NCBI GenBank assembly: GCA_023251435.1
Contig: JAHEYU010000036.1
Coordinates: 1-55,674, forward strand
Length of the DNA: 55,674 nucleotides
Source: Bacteroidota bacterium
GTDB lineage: Bacteria; Bacteroidota; Bacteroidia; Bacteroidales; Prolixibacteraceae
Reading direction: 5' to 3'
A program made the translations under genes and the position numbers. Positions within the stretch are counted from its first letter, which is position 1. Every line of letters starts with the position of its first letter. A model generated the notes under the pieces. It was not told the DNA's origin. It worked only from the letters and a program-made list of their open reading frames with translations, and did no database searches. Shown in pieces: positions 44,701-52,260 of the stretch.

Positions 44701-44719
44701 AAATCTTTAAAATTCAACA
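44701..44719. promoter_or_regulatory. Shared operator motif, copy C (near HTCS)
   Basis: The plus strand reads AAATCTTTAAAATTCAACA, two mismatches from copy A. It lies 103 nt before the HTCS ATG and 291 nt beyond promoter E. No TAnnTTTG box lies at 46 or 35 nt on the susC side, so this copy may serve regulator autoregulation or act as a distal susC site. Confidence 0.55.
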
Positions 44720-44821
44720 ATAAAAACCCATTTTTGACCCCAATTCAATAAATGAATCGTATTTAAAAAAGCAGAATCCGGTTATTAAATCAGGAATGAT
44801 TAGTAAACATTCAACCCGCAA

Positions 44822-47800
44822 ATGACAATCCGAATGATATTTCAGCAACGAATAAGGTTTTCGGCTGTAATTATTATTTTTCAGCTTATGTCTTCCCTGT
44901 TCCTTTTTTCGGAGGAGCGGCAAAAATTCGTGTATTATACCGATATAGACGGACTACCCCGAAACATTACCACCTGCATTGAGCAGGATAAATATGGGTA
45001 CATCTGGGTTGGTACCGGAAACGGCCTGGCCCGATACGATGGAAATACATTTGCCACCTATGATCAGTTTAAAGGCAGACTTATAAATTGCTTGTACATT
45101 GATTCAAAAAATAACCTTTGGGTTGGAGGAAATAATGGGTTGTATGTCTACAATAGAATTACCAATTTTTTCGAGCTCCGGTCAACAGGTTATATCCAAA
45201 AAATTCAGGAAGATAATGGTGAAATCTATTCACTCCATGCCAGACTAATTCAAAAGAATTCAGCTTCTGGAAATACGGAGGTTAAAATCGAAAATGATCT
45301 CCTGAATTTTTGTCTTACCGAAGAGGGCATTTGGCAAAGTACAAAGAAAAACGGGGCAAAACTTCTAAGCCGCAAAAGTGGATTCCAAACTGCTTCAGAT
45401 AGTATCCTCGACGGTTATTCCGTTTCTGTTATCAGTTCTATTGATGGCAATTTATTCTTTGGTTGCCGGAATGGTCAGTTATTCGTAAAAAAGACCGATG
45501 GAAGCCTCACAACTATTGTGATCGAAAATCACCACAACTTCAAAAAAATAGTCCGGGTTGATGATGAGATCTGGCTTGCCACCGACGGAAACGGAATCAT
45601 TGTACTCGATGCGAACTTGAAATATTCCAGAACTTTGAACCGGAATCAGAACAAAAATCAATCGATAAGCAGCAACAGTATTTACGATATTTTCCATGGA
45701 ATCAATCACGAAATCTGGATCGCTTCCTATGGAGCCGGATTAACCTGTATCCTTCCCGACAATTCATTATTCACGAATATTGTTCCTGAAAATGGAAATC
45801 TAAATTCACTGGTGGCCAGCGAAGGAGTAGCTGTTTATGCAAAGAATGGAATCATCTGCTTCGGAACCAATTACGGTATGTCAGTTTTGGATGAACGTAA
45901 AAATGTATTTACCAATTTTTCGATGGAACGGATGCGAAGTGAGCTCGGAGGTGTAAAAGTTTTAGGCATTAGTAGCGACAAGGAAAAGAATTTATGGTTA
46001 GGTACCAACGACGGCCTTCTTGGAAAATATTCTTCGGACTTCCAATTTCAGAAAGCCTTTCATCCATGCAGCAACAATCCTGAAGAAATGCAGCAAATAG
46101 TGCTGATACAAAATTATAACAACACCAATCTGGTAATTGGCACGCAGTATCAGGATCAATGTCTGCTAAATTTTGATTTGAAAACGGAAACATTTTCAAC
46201 CTTAAATTTGATACACGATTCAAAAAAAATCAGCCATTTTCAAATTAATTCGATACGCGAAAATCAAAAGGGTGAAATGCTGGTACTCAACTCCGATTCA
46301 GGCCTGTACCGGTTAAATTTCAAAGAAAACAGGATGGAAAACTGCTTTCAGGAAATGAACAGAAAAATCAGTTTCTGGAGGAACGATTTTTACAATGATA
46401 AAAGTGGAAATTACTGGTTCACGACCAGAACTGATGGATTAATCCGAATATCAGCAGATGGTTCGGATTTGAAAAAATGGACTGTTAAAGATGGATTTGT
46501 CACCAATTCGTTGATACGAATCGAATCGGTTGATGATCAATTTCTGTGGATCAGCTCGATTGCCGGTCTTTGCCGCTTTGAAATGAAAACCGGACAAATT
46601 CTCAACTTCAATCATCGGGATGGACTTCCGGCCAACGAATTTACCGAACGGAATTCGGCAAAAACAGATGATGGCCGCATCATTTTTGGTTCGGTAGCCG
46701 GGTTCACCATCGTTAATCAGGCCAATGTCGTAACCGACACCACAAAAACAGAAGTCATCATTTCAGATATTACGTTTCAGAACCAAAGCATCAGAAATCC
46801 GGATGGCAAACAATTCTTAACCGCTCCGCTGGAAGAAACAACTGAAATAAAACTTCCTTTTAGCCGGAACTCGTTTACAATTCACTTTTTTACCCGGAAC
46901 AAGGATTTACCTAAATACAACAATTACAGCTACCGGATGATTGGCCTGGAAAAGGAGTGGACTTTTCTGAGCGAAACCAACCACATCAATTACACCAATT
47001 TATCGCCCGGGAATTATGTGTTTGAGGTAAAAAACGCATCAAACACAAATTTCGATGACACCCCACCTACCCAACTTATTATTCGGATTAATCCGCCCTG
47101 GTATCTAAGCTGGTACGCCTTTGCCGGATATATTGGCTTATTTTCGGGTATCGCTTATCTGTTGCTCACGATCTATACCAATCGGGTTCAGCTACGAAAA
47201 GAGGTGGAAATATCTGAATACAAAGTTCAGAAAGAGCATGAGCTCACGGAAAAAAAACTGGCCTTTTTCACCAACATTTCACACGACCTGAAAACACCAC
47301 TAACACTAATTGACGCACCTGTTAATGATTTAATTCAATCAAAAAATCTGAATCCGGAACAAGTAAATAAACTTATGCTTATCCGGCGTAATTCAAGGCG
47401 ACTGTATAATCTGATTTCAGATTTACTTGATTTCAGGAAACTTACGCAAAAACAATTTGCATTAAAGGTCTCGGAAACAAACATACAGGAACTTATAGAG
47501 GAAATATTTCTGGCATTTGAAGAGGAATGCAAAAATAAGTCGGTGAATTTGGAATGGAGCGCCAACGCTGAATATACCGTATTTATTGATGTCAGAAAGG
47601 TTGAAAAAATACTTTGGAACCTACTATCCAATGCTGTTAAGTTTACCGGGAATGGCGGTACTATCTTTTTGGGAGCTAAAGTGAAAATTCAGGATGGAAA
47701 AAAAGTACTGGAACTGATCGTAAAAGATACAGGAATTGGAATTGCTGAAGTTGATCTGGCCAAAATATTCGACCATTTTTATCAGGTTCGCAACGGTAAA

Positions 47801-48805
47801 AAAACAGCCCAGGAAGGAACCGGGATTGGACTTTCTATAGTAAAAGAGCTGGTTGATTTGCATCATGGTGAAATTCTGGTAGATTCAATTCCAGATGCCG
47901 GCACCACTTTTCGCATTACAATTCCTGCCGATAAAGATCATTATGCCGAAGTAGAAACAGAAAACACGGAAAACCAACTTCCTTTATCCGCCGGAATAAA
48001 ACAAAAGACGGATTTTCCATTAGAAAAAGAAGCTGAACAGAAATTCTATAATCGTCCACGAATTCTGATTGTAGAAGACAATTCTGAACTTCGCAATTAT
48101 TTAGTCGGGCACTTTAAAAAAGCGTATAAAGTTGATCAGGCAGAAGACGGGAAGAGAGGTTTGGAGATCGCGATGGAAATCAATCCGGATCTGATTTTAA
48201 CCGATGTGCAGATGCCAAACATGAACGGATATGAATTTTGCAGGGAGATTCGCCAAAATTTTGACACGTCGCATATTCCGGTGGTTATGCTAACCGCCAA
48301 CAGTGCTGTTGAACAGCAAATCGAAGGACTTTCGACCGGTGCCGATGCCTATGTAACCAAACCGTTTGACATTGAATTATTAGACACCGTTTTACAATCG
48401 GTTCTGGAAAACAGGAAAAAACTTCGGTACAAGTTTTTGAGAGTTGAACCTGCCGATGAAAATGAAAACACAATACCTCAAAAAGATATTGATTTTATCT
48501 TGAATCTGAAGAGTTACATCGAAAAAAACATGGTCAATCCTGATTTGAATATCGATATGATTTCTGACCATTTTACTGTTAGCCGTACCCAGTTAAACCG
48601 GAAGATAAAATCGCTGACCGGCTCCACACCCAATAACCTGATTAAAACCATCCGATTGAAAAAAGCCTGGGAACTTATCCGCCAAAAAGATGCACGGGTT
48701 TCGGAAGTTGCTTATTTGACAGGCTTTAGCGATCCGAATTATTTCACCACCTGCTTCAAAAAAGAATTTGGCGAAAACCCGTCGCAGATTGGTGGAGAGC
48801 AATAA
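44822..48805 (+). CDS. Hybrid two-component system (HTCS) sensor-regulator
   Basis: This 1327-residue one-protein two-component system is the only plus-strand gene. After an N-terminal hydrophobic segment (about 12-29) comes a large periplasmic sensor (about 35-690) of Reg_prop beta-propeller repeats (KYGYIWVGTGNGLARYDG and similar), then a Y_Y_Y domain (about 690-757) and a transmembrane helix (about 760-785). The cytoplasmic part has the HisKA H-box with H821 in NISHDLKTPL, N-box LLSNAVKFTG, DTGIGI, and GTGIGLSIV. The receiver has D1128 in LTDVQMPNMNG and K in VTKPFD. An AraC-type DNA-binding domain closes the protein (FTVSRTQLNRKI, VAYLTGFSDPNYF). HTCSs sense oligosaccharides and activate the adjacent PUL. 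Its target is presumably the shared 19-bp motif. Confidence 0.96.
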   Translation: MTIRMIFQQRIRFSAVIIIFQLMSSLFLFSEERQKFVYYTDIDGLPRNITTCIEQDKYGYIWVGTGNGLARYDGNTFATYDQFKGRLINCLYIDSKNNLWVGGNNGLYVYNRITNFFELRSTGYIQKIQEDNGEIYSLHARLIQKNSASGNTEVKIENDLLNFCLTEEGIWQSTKKNGAKLLSRKSGFQTASDSILDGYSVSVISSIDGNLFFGCRNGQLFVKKTDGSLTTIVIENHHNFKKIVRVDDEIWLATDGNGIIVLDANLKYSRTLNRNQNKNQSISSNSIYDIFHGINHEIWIASYGAGLTCILPDNSLFTNIVPENGNLNSLVASEGVAVYAKNGIICFGTNYGMSVLDERKNVFTNFSMERMRSELGGVKVLGISSDKEKNLWLGTNDGLLGKYSSDFQFQKAFHPCSNNPEEMQQIVLIQNYNNTNLVIGTQYQDQCLLNFDLKTETFSTLNLIHDSKKISHFQINSIRENQKGEMLVLNSDSGLYRLNFKENRMENCFQEMNRKISFWRNDFYNDKSGNYWFTTRTDGLIRISADGSDLKKWTVKDGFVTNSLIRIESVDDQFLWISSIAGLCRFEMKTGQILNFNHRDGLPANEFTERNSAKTDDGRIIFGSVAGFTIVNQANVVTDTTKTEVIISDITFQNQSIRNPDGKQFLTAPLEETTEIKLPFSRNSFTIHFFTRNKDLPKYNNYSYRMIGLEKEWTFLSETNHINYTNLSPGNYVFEVKNASNTNFDDTPPTQLIIRINPPWYLSWYAFAGYIGLFSGIAYLLLTIYTNRVQLRKEVEISEYKVQKEHELTEKKLAFFTNISHDLKTPLTLIDAPVNDLIQSKNLNPEQVNKLMLIRRNSRRLYNLISDLLDFRKLTQKQFALKVSETNIQELIEEIFLAFEEECKNKSVNLEWSANAEYTVFIDVRKVEKILWNLLSNAVKFTGNGGTIFLGAKVKIQDGKKVLELIVKDTGIGIAEVDLAKIFDHFYQVRNGKKTAQEGTGIGLSIVKELVDLHHGEILVDSIPDAGTTFRITIPADKDHYAEVETENTENQLPLSAGIKQKTDFPLEKEAEQKFYNRPRILIVEDNSELRNYLVGHFKKAYKVDQAEDGKRGLEIAMEINPDLILTDVQMPNMNGYEFCREIRQNFDTSHIPVVMLTANSAVEQQIEGLSTGADAYVTKPFDIELLDTVLQSVLENRKKLRYKFLRVEPADENENTIPQKDIDFILNLKSYIEKNMVNPDLNIDMISDHFTVSRTQLNRKIKSLTGSTPNNLIKTIRLKKAWELIRQKDARVSEVAYLTGFSDPNYFTTCFKKEFGENPSQIGGEQ

Positions 48806-48846
48806 AACTGTAAATTAGTCCGGAAGTTACTTTCCTTATGTATATT

Positions 48847-50892
48847 TTAGTTTCCACTTAGCTTAAAAACCTTTACCTCATTTTCATTGCTCACCCTAAG
48901 AGTGTAAAATCCGGGATTAGCAACCTGGATAATAGTTCTTCCTGCTGAATTCTCCAATTTTTTCAGGAATACACTTTGCCCATGAGCGTTGAAAAGTTCG
49001 GCAGTAGTTTCGCCAATTTGCAAATCACTTGTTTCCAGCACAAAAGAACCTTTAAATGGATTCGGGTAAACTTTGAAGGAATTTTGACGGAGATTTTTAT
49101 CACCCAGCACATAATTTTCCATTTTCAATACTACAGAATTGGATATTCCGCTTTTGTTGGAATTATTGACATTAAACGTTCCAGTGATTTCTTTTCCGCC
49201 TGATTTTACCGTGTATTTGTAAGTACCTAAAAATCCTTCGAACGATACATTTCCCTGCGAATCGGTAGTTTTATCTGTTTTTTTCGTCCACCACTGATTA
49301 AAAACCAGCTCTTTGTATGCTTCGCCATGTGGTCTGATGGTCCAGTCTGAATTGAAAAATGCGCCATCGGGCAGCCAGTGACTATTGGCCCAAAAGCCCC
49401 AAAAAAGGAACGATTTTACTGATGCATGACTAAAAACAATGGTCATAAAATCACGGGTATATTCAGCCTGCACAACCCTTTGAGAAACATTTATATCGTG
49501 CTCTGTAATCTTAATCTCCTTTCCCAAAGTAGCAAAACGTTCAAGAATGGAATATACTTTGGTGATGGACGTGAGATCGCTTCCGAAATGTCCCTGCATC
49601 CCGATTCCGTCAACCTTTCCACCTTTTTCATCGATATACTTTACCAGATTGTAATAATAATCCTGCTTTTTGGTATCCGATCCGCCTCCACTTAGAATTC
49701 CATAATCATTCAGGTATAGTTTAACTGCACTGTCGTTTTGCCGAACCCTTTTAAACCAGTCGGCCATTACCTCATCGCCCAAAATAGCCATTATATCTTT
49801 TTCTGAATAAGGCTCATTAATTACATCCCAGTCATTCAACCTTCCTTTTGTAAATTGAGTAACCTCATCAATGCGTTTTTCGATGGTAGTGCGCAAAGAA
49901 GCCGGATTTGTTTCAAGGGCTTTCAAGGAGGTTGGCGTAAATTTCCATGATGGCCAAATCACATTGTGACCGCGAACTGGTATCTTATGACGGTCGAGAG
50001 AATCAAGCGATCTGCGGATATTAAGTGTTGAATTGATATTAAACTGAGGCCATTTCAAGTCGTTCTCGAAAACAACCTCATTAAAAAGTTCATATACTTT
50101 ATTTCTAAAAACAGAATTCGACAGGAAAACGCTGGCCGGAATGGCAGTTCCGAAGCCAAACTGGTGCCTTACCATTTCGATGGAAACCGCAGCATCCTTC
50201 ACAACGTTTCCAAGCTGATCCTTTACCACAATATCCACTTTCCCTTTTCTAATCTGGTCGATCCGGTTGGTTGCTGCTACCCGCCACGCCGCATCTGCCG
50301 CCTGACCAGAATATGTAATTTCAGTAACCGGCAAATCGTTTACGGTAAGTAAATTCTTATAATTCAGAAATTTAACATCGGCAACCTCAATGGTTTGCGA
50401 CGCATAACCAGTAAATAAAGCATAACGGGTCAGAGCTGTGGTCCAGGTTGACTTGCATTTAACCGATGCATAATACTGTTTCCACTCTTTGCCAATTGTG
50501 AGCTTTGTTGAAATTTCCTTATCGTAAGTAGTTGCATTCTCAATTACAACATGAACAGCACCTTCTCCTGCTTCCTGAACAGAAGAGATTGTTCTGGCAT
50601 AAAATGTAACCAAAATAACATCGTTTGCAGCAATTCCAACAACCGACGGAAATTGAATCTGGGCATCCCAGAAATTCAGAATATCAGTTCCTGTAACATA
50701 CCGAAGCGCTGTTGTAAAAGGCTGACCAGTAACTGTAACCAGCGACAAAGTACCTTTGCCAATTTTCTGGTAGGTGGTTCCTGTAACAGAATTTACAATG
50801 GTACCTCCGGCCGGGATTTGAGCATACACCGATCCCCAGATAAGCAAAAATGTGAAAACAAAAAGCGTTCGCAGATGTAATTTATTTTTCAT
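48847..50892 (-). CDS. GH10 endo-beta-1,4-xylanase, multidomain, T9SS-secreted (copy 2)
   Basis: This 681-residue paralogue of the GH10 protein at 17171-19219 has the same domain order: signal peptide ending at VYAQ, jelly-roll CBM4/9-like module, GH10 barrel, short beta domain, T9SS sorting domain. Acid/base E360 (VINEPYSE) and nucleophile E464 (IKITEHDIN) have the same residue numbers as in copy 1, so the two are collinear to that point without net indels. They are near-identical through the barrel core but drift in the CBM and in the tail. It has its own operator and promoter, is monocistronic, and converges on the HTCS gene with a 41-nt gap in which I see no good terminator. Confidence 0.95.
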   Translation of the reverse strand: MKNKLHLRTLFVFTFLLIWGSVYAQIPAGGTIVNSVTGTTYQKIGKGTLSLVTVTGQPFTTALRYVTGTDILNFWDAQIQFPSVVGIAANDVILVTFYARTISSVQEAGEGAVHVVIENATTYDKEISTKLTIGKEWKQYYASVKCKSTWTTALTRYALFTGYASQTIEVADVKFLNYKNLLTVNDLPVTEITYSGQAADAAWRVAATNRIDQIRKGKVDIVVKDQLGNVVKDAAVSIEMVRHQFGFGTAIPASVFLSNSVFRNKVYELFNEVVFENDLKWPQFNINSTLNIRRSLDSLDRHKIPVRGHNVIWPSWKFTPTSLKALETNPASLRTTIEKRIDEVTQFTKGRLNDWDVINEPYSEKDIMAILGDEVMADWFKRVRQNDSAVKLYLNDYGILSGGGSDTKKQDYYYNLVKYIDEKGGKVDGIGMQGHFGSDLTSITKVYSILERFATLGKEIKITEHDINVSQRVVQAEYTRDFMTIVFSHASVKSFLFWGFWANSHWLPDGAFFNSDWTIRPHGEAYKELVFNQWWTKKTDKTTDSQGNVSFEGFLGTYKYTVKSGGKEITGTFNVNNSNKSGISNSVVLKMENYVLGDKNLRQNSFKVYPNPFKGSFVLETSDLQIGETTAELFNAHGQSVFLKKLENSAGRTIIQVANPGFYTLRVSNENEVKVFKLSGN

Positions 50893-50935
50893 TGTGCGTT
50901 AAATTTAGTATCAGTTCAGTTTATAGTTTATACCC

Positions 50936-50943
50936 CAAAGCTA
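50936..50943 (-). promoter_or_regulatory. -7 box TAGCTTTG of GH10 copy 2 (promoter B)
   Basis: The minus strand reads TAGCTTTG, matching TAnnTTTG with one base different from the other three promoters. It is 44 nt from the ATG. The distance to the shared motif is 35 nt rather than 46, a shift of 11 bp or about one helical turn, which would keep the site on the same DNA face. Confidence 0.58.
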
Positions 50944-50970
50944 ATTGAATTAAACAATTATATCTTTTGA

Positions 50971-50989
50971 AAATCTTTAAAATCGAACA
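50971..50989 (-). promoter_or_regulatory. Shared operator motif, copy B (GH10 copy 2)
   Basis: The plus strand reads AAATCTTTAAAATCGAACA, two mismatches from copy A. The preceding TTTTGA is also shared with copy A (19409-19414). It lies about 35 nt from the stop of the GH43-CBM6 relic, mirroring the arrangement in front of GH10 copy 1. Confidence 0.6.
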
Positions 50990-51023
50990 ATTAAAAGCAA
51001 TTTTTCACTTTAATTGATGAAAA

Positions 51024-51100
51024 TTAAAACCACTCAAACATCATCCAGTCATGTTCTACAGGTGCCAGACTTTCTGAAACTACAAAAGATCATATAACCC
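51024..51100 (-). pseudogene. Relic of a GH43-CBM6 C-terminus
   Basis: The minus strand encodes GLYDL, then (after a one-base frame change) VVSESLAPVEHDWMMFEWF and a stop. This parallels the end of the intact GH43-CBM6 protein at 19476-20825, which reads GVHDLFIVSTRQTAVELDWLMFK. The DNA is also similar (AAACATCAnCCAnTCAnGTTC on the plus strand). The relic lies directly upstream of operator B, just as the intact gene lies upstream of operator A. Everything further upstream of it is gone. It is a dead fragment of about 25 codons left from a segmental duplication. Confidence 0.6.
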
Positions 51101-51244
51101 TAATTCAAAATTCATTTTAATTAGCACATATTGTTATTCAATAATTCAATTACTTTTTATTGATAAAGTATTGTAATTAAGCATTTAAAATACATTCATC
51201 ACTTGACAATATTTAAATATAATAGTTCCTATTTGTTACTCACA

Positions 51245-51292
51245 AAAGAAAACACATTAATCCCGATTCGCCGGGATTAATGTGTTTTCTTT
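51245..51292 (-). terminator. Strong intrinsic terminator of the isomerase-like gene
   Basis: A perfect 20-bp inverted repeat (51245-51264 with 51273-51292) can be extended by one more pair around a 6-nt loop. The core reads ATTAATCCC and GGGATTAAT, flanked by A/T-rich arms that supply TTTTCTTT at the 3' side on the minus strand. It begins 38 nt after the stop codon at 51330. The symmetry means it could also stop plus-strand transcription. Confidence 0.85.
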
Positions 51293-51329
51293 CCACTGAC
51301 AATTTACCTACCTGATGAAAAAGGCACAC

Positions 51330-52184
51330 CTAGTATTTCAGGCTTTTCAAATAGTCCATCGATTGCGGTACCTGTTTGGCGTAAGCCGGGCTTTCGTCTT
51401 CGATGTAATAATGTTTGATTCCGGCCTTTTTCGCTGCTTTCAAAATGGAAGGAATATCAAGTTGTCCGCTCCCGAGTGCCACATCGTTTTCAACAGCCGT
51501 TCCTCCTGAAGCATTTAATTCAGCACCTTTTCGTAGGTCTTTCAGGTGCATCAGTTTAAAACGCCCGGGGTATTTTGCAATTAGTTTTACCGGATCCTGC
51601 CCGTGGATGAACGACCATAAAATATCAATTTCAAAACTTACATATTTTGAATCTGTTTTCTGAATGATATAATCCATGAGTGTACCGTTTTCGTAGGGTA
51701 CAAATTCGTACCCATGATTGTGGTAGCAAAATGTGATTCCAAATTCGTCTTTCAGAACTTTACCTGCCGTATTAAAATTTTCCACGGCTTTCTGTGCCAT
51801 TTCCTGAGTAAAAATTCCTTCATGAGCAATATAGGCCACGCGGACATACTTTGCTCCCAATATTTTTACGTTCTCGCCCACTTCGCGGGTTTTAGTCGTC
51901 AGATCGGGATAGCTTACTCCGAACGAAGAACAAAACATGCCGCGATCGTCAAGCATTTTCCGTATATCAGCAGCTTTCATCCCGAAAAGATTTGAAAATT
52001 CCATGTCCTTAATACCAAGGTTTTTCAACGTATCCAGTGTTGCAGAAACTTCTATGGTAAAGCTGTTCCGGTATGTAAATGAAACCATTCCGGGTGTTTG
52101 CGGAAAAATCGGTTTGTTCTTTTGAGCGTAAAGTGTTTCAACTCCGATCAGGAGAAGAATTAAAAATGATATTCGGTAAATCAT
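51330..52184 (-). CDS. Exported sugar isomerase/epimerase-like TIM barrel
   Basis: This 284-residue protein has a clear signal peptide (MIYRISFLILLLIGVETLYAQ), so it acts in the periplasm. The rest is an AP-endonuclease-2/xylose-isomerase-like TIM barrel. Likely metal-binding segments are YHNHGYEF, SFEIDILWSFIHG, LMHLKDLRKG and the late HYYIEDESPAY. It lies between two strong terminators, 77 nt after the oxidoreductase stop. In Bacteroidota, exported proteins of this family are often found next to Gfo/Idh/MocA oxidoreductases, as here, and some such pairs take part in keto-sugar glycoside processing. The actual reaction is unknown. Confidence 0.85.
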   Translation of the reverse strand: MIYRISFLILLLIGVETLYAQKNKPIFPQTPGMVSFTYRNSFTIEVSATLDTLKNLGIKDMEFSNLFGMKAADIRKMLDDRGMFCSSFGVSYPDLTTKTREVGENVKILGAKYVRVAYIAHEGIFTQEMAQKAVENFNTAGKVLKDEFGITFCYHNHGYEFVPYENGTLMDYIIQKTDSKYVSFEIDILWSFIHGQDPVKLIAKYPGRFKLMHLKDLRKGAELNASGGTAVENDVALGSGQLDIPSILKAAKKAGIKHYYIEDESPAYAKQVPQSMDYLKSLKY

Positions 52185-52221
52185 TGATATAATATTTTAA
52201 AATCGTAAAATGATTGAAAAA

Positions 52222-52252
52222 AACTGACCGGAAGTCTTTCCTCCGGTCAGTT
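52222..52252 (-). terminator. Intrinsic terminator of the Gfo/Idh/MocA gene
   Basis: An 11-bp perfect stem, AACTGACCGGA (52222-52232) with TCCGGTCAGTT (52242-52252), has a 9-nt loop. On the minus strand the 3' arm is followed by a T-run (CAGTTTTTTTC). It lies 8 nt after the stop codon at 52261 and should largely isolate the downstream isomerase-like gene or attenuate its transcription. Confidence 0.88.
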
Positions 52253-52260
52253 CGTTGTTT

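Larger units (their letters stand above)
44315..44821. promoter_or_regulatory. Divergent susC/HTCS intergenic control region
   Basis: This 507-nt gap separates the minus-strand SusC gene from the plus-strand regulator. From left to right it holds the susC leader, promoter E (44410-44417), operator copy E (44456-44474), a 15-nt-period direct repeat (44613-44640), an imperfect palindrome CCGGATTAAAATCTGG (44654-44669), and operator copy C (44701-44719). For the HTCS the best plus-strand -7 candidate is CATTTTTG at 44729-44736, one base off TAnnTTTG. I see no coding remnant. Confidence 0.6.
50893..51329. other. 437-nt intergenic region upstream of GH10 copy 2
   Basis: It contains, in minus-strand order, the terminator of the isomerase gene (51245-51292), an AT-rich stretch with nothing recognisable (51101-51244), the GH43-CBM6 C-terminal relic (51024-51100), operator copy B (50971-50989), promoter B (50936-50943) and a leader of about 40 nt. 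Confidence 0.6.

Noticed and set aside
48806-48846. Terminator between the convergent HTCS and GH10 copy 2 genes
   Set aside because: Only a 4-bp stem (GGAA/TTCC) is visible, with no T-run; not enough to call.
1-50892. Ulvan utilization locus
   Set aside because: Rhamnosidase and sulfatases would fit, but no ulvan lyase or unsaturated uronyl hydrolase is present, and two GH10 xylanases argue for a xylan-type backbone.
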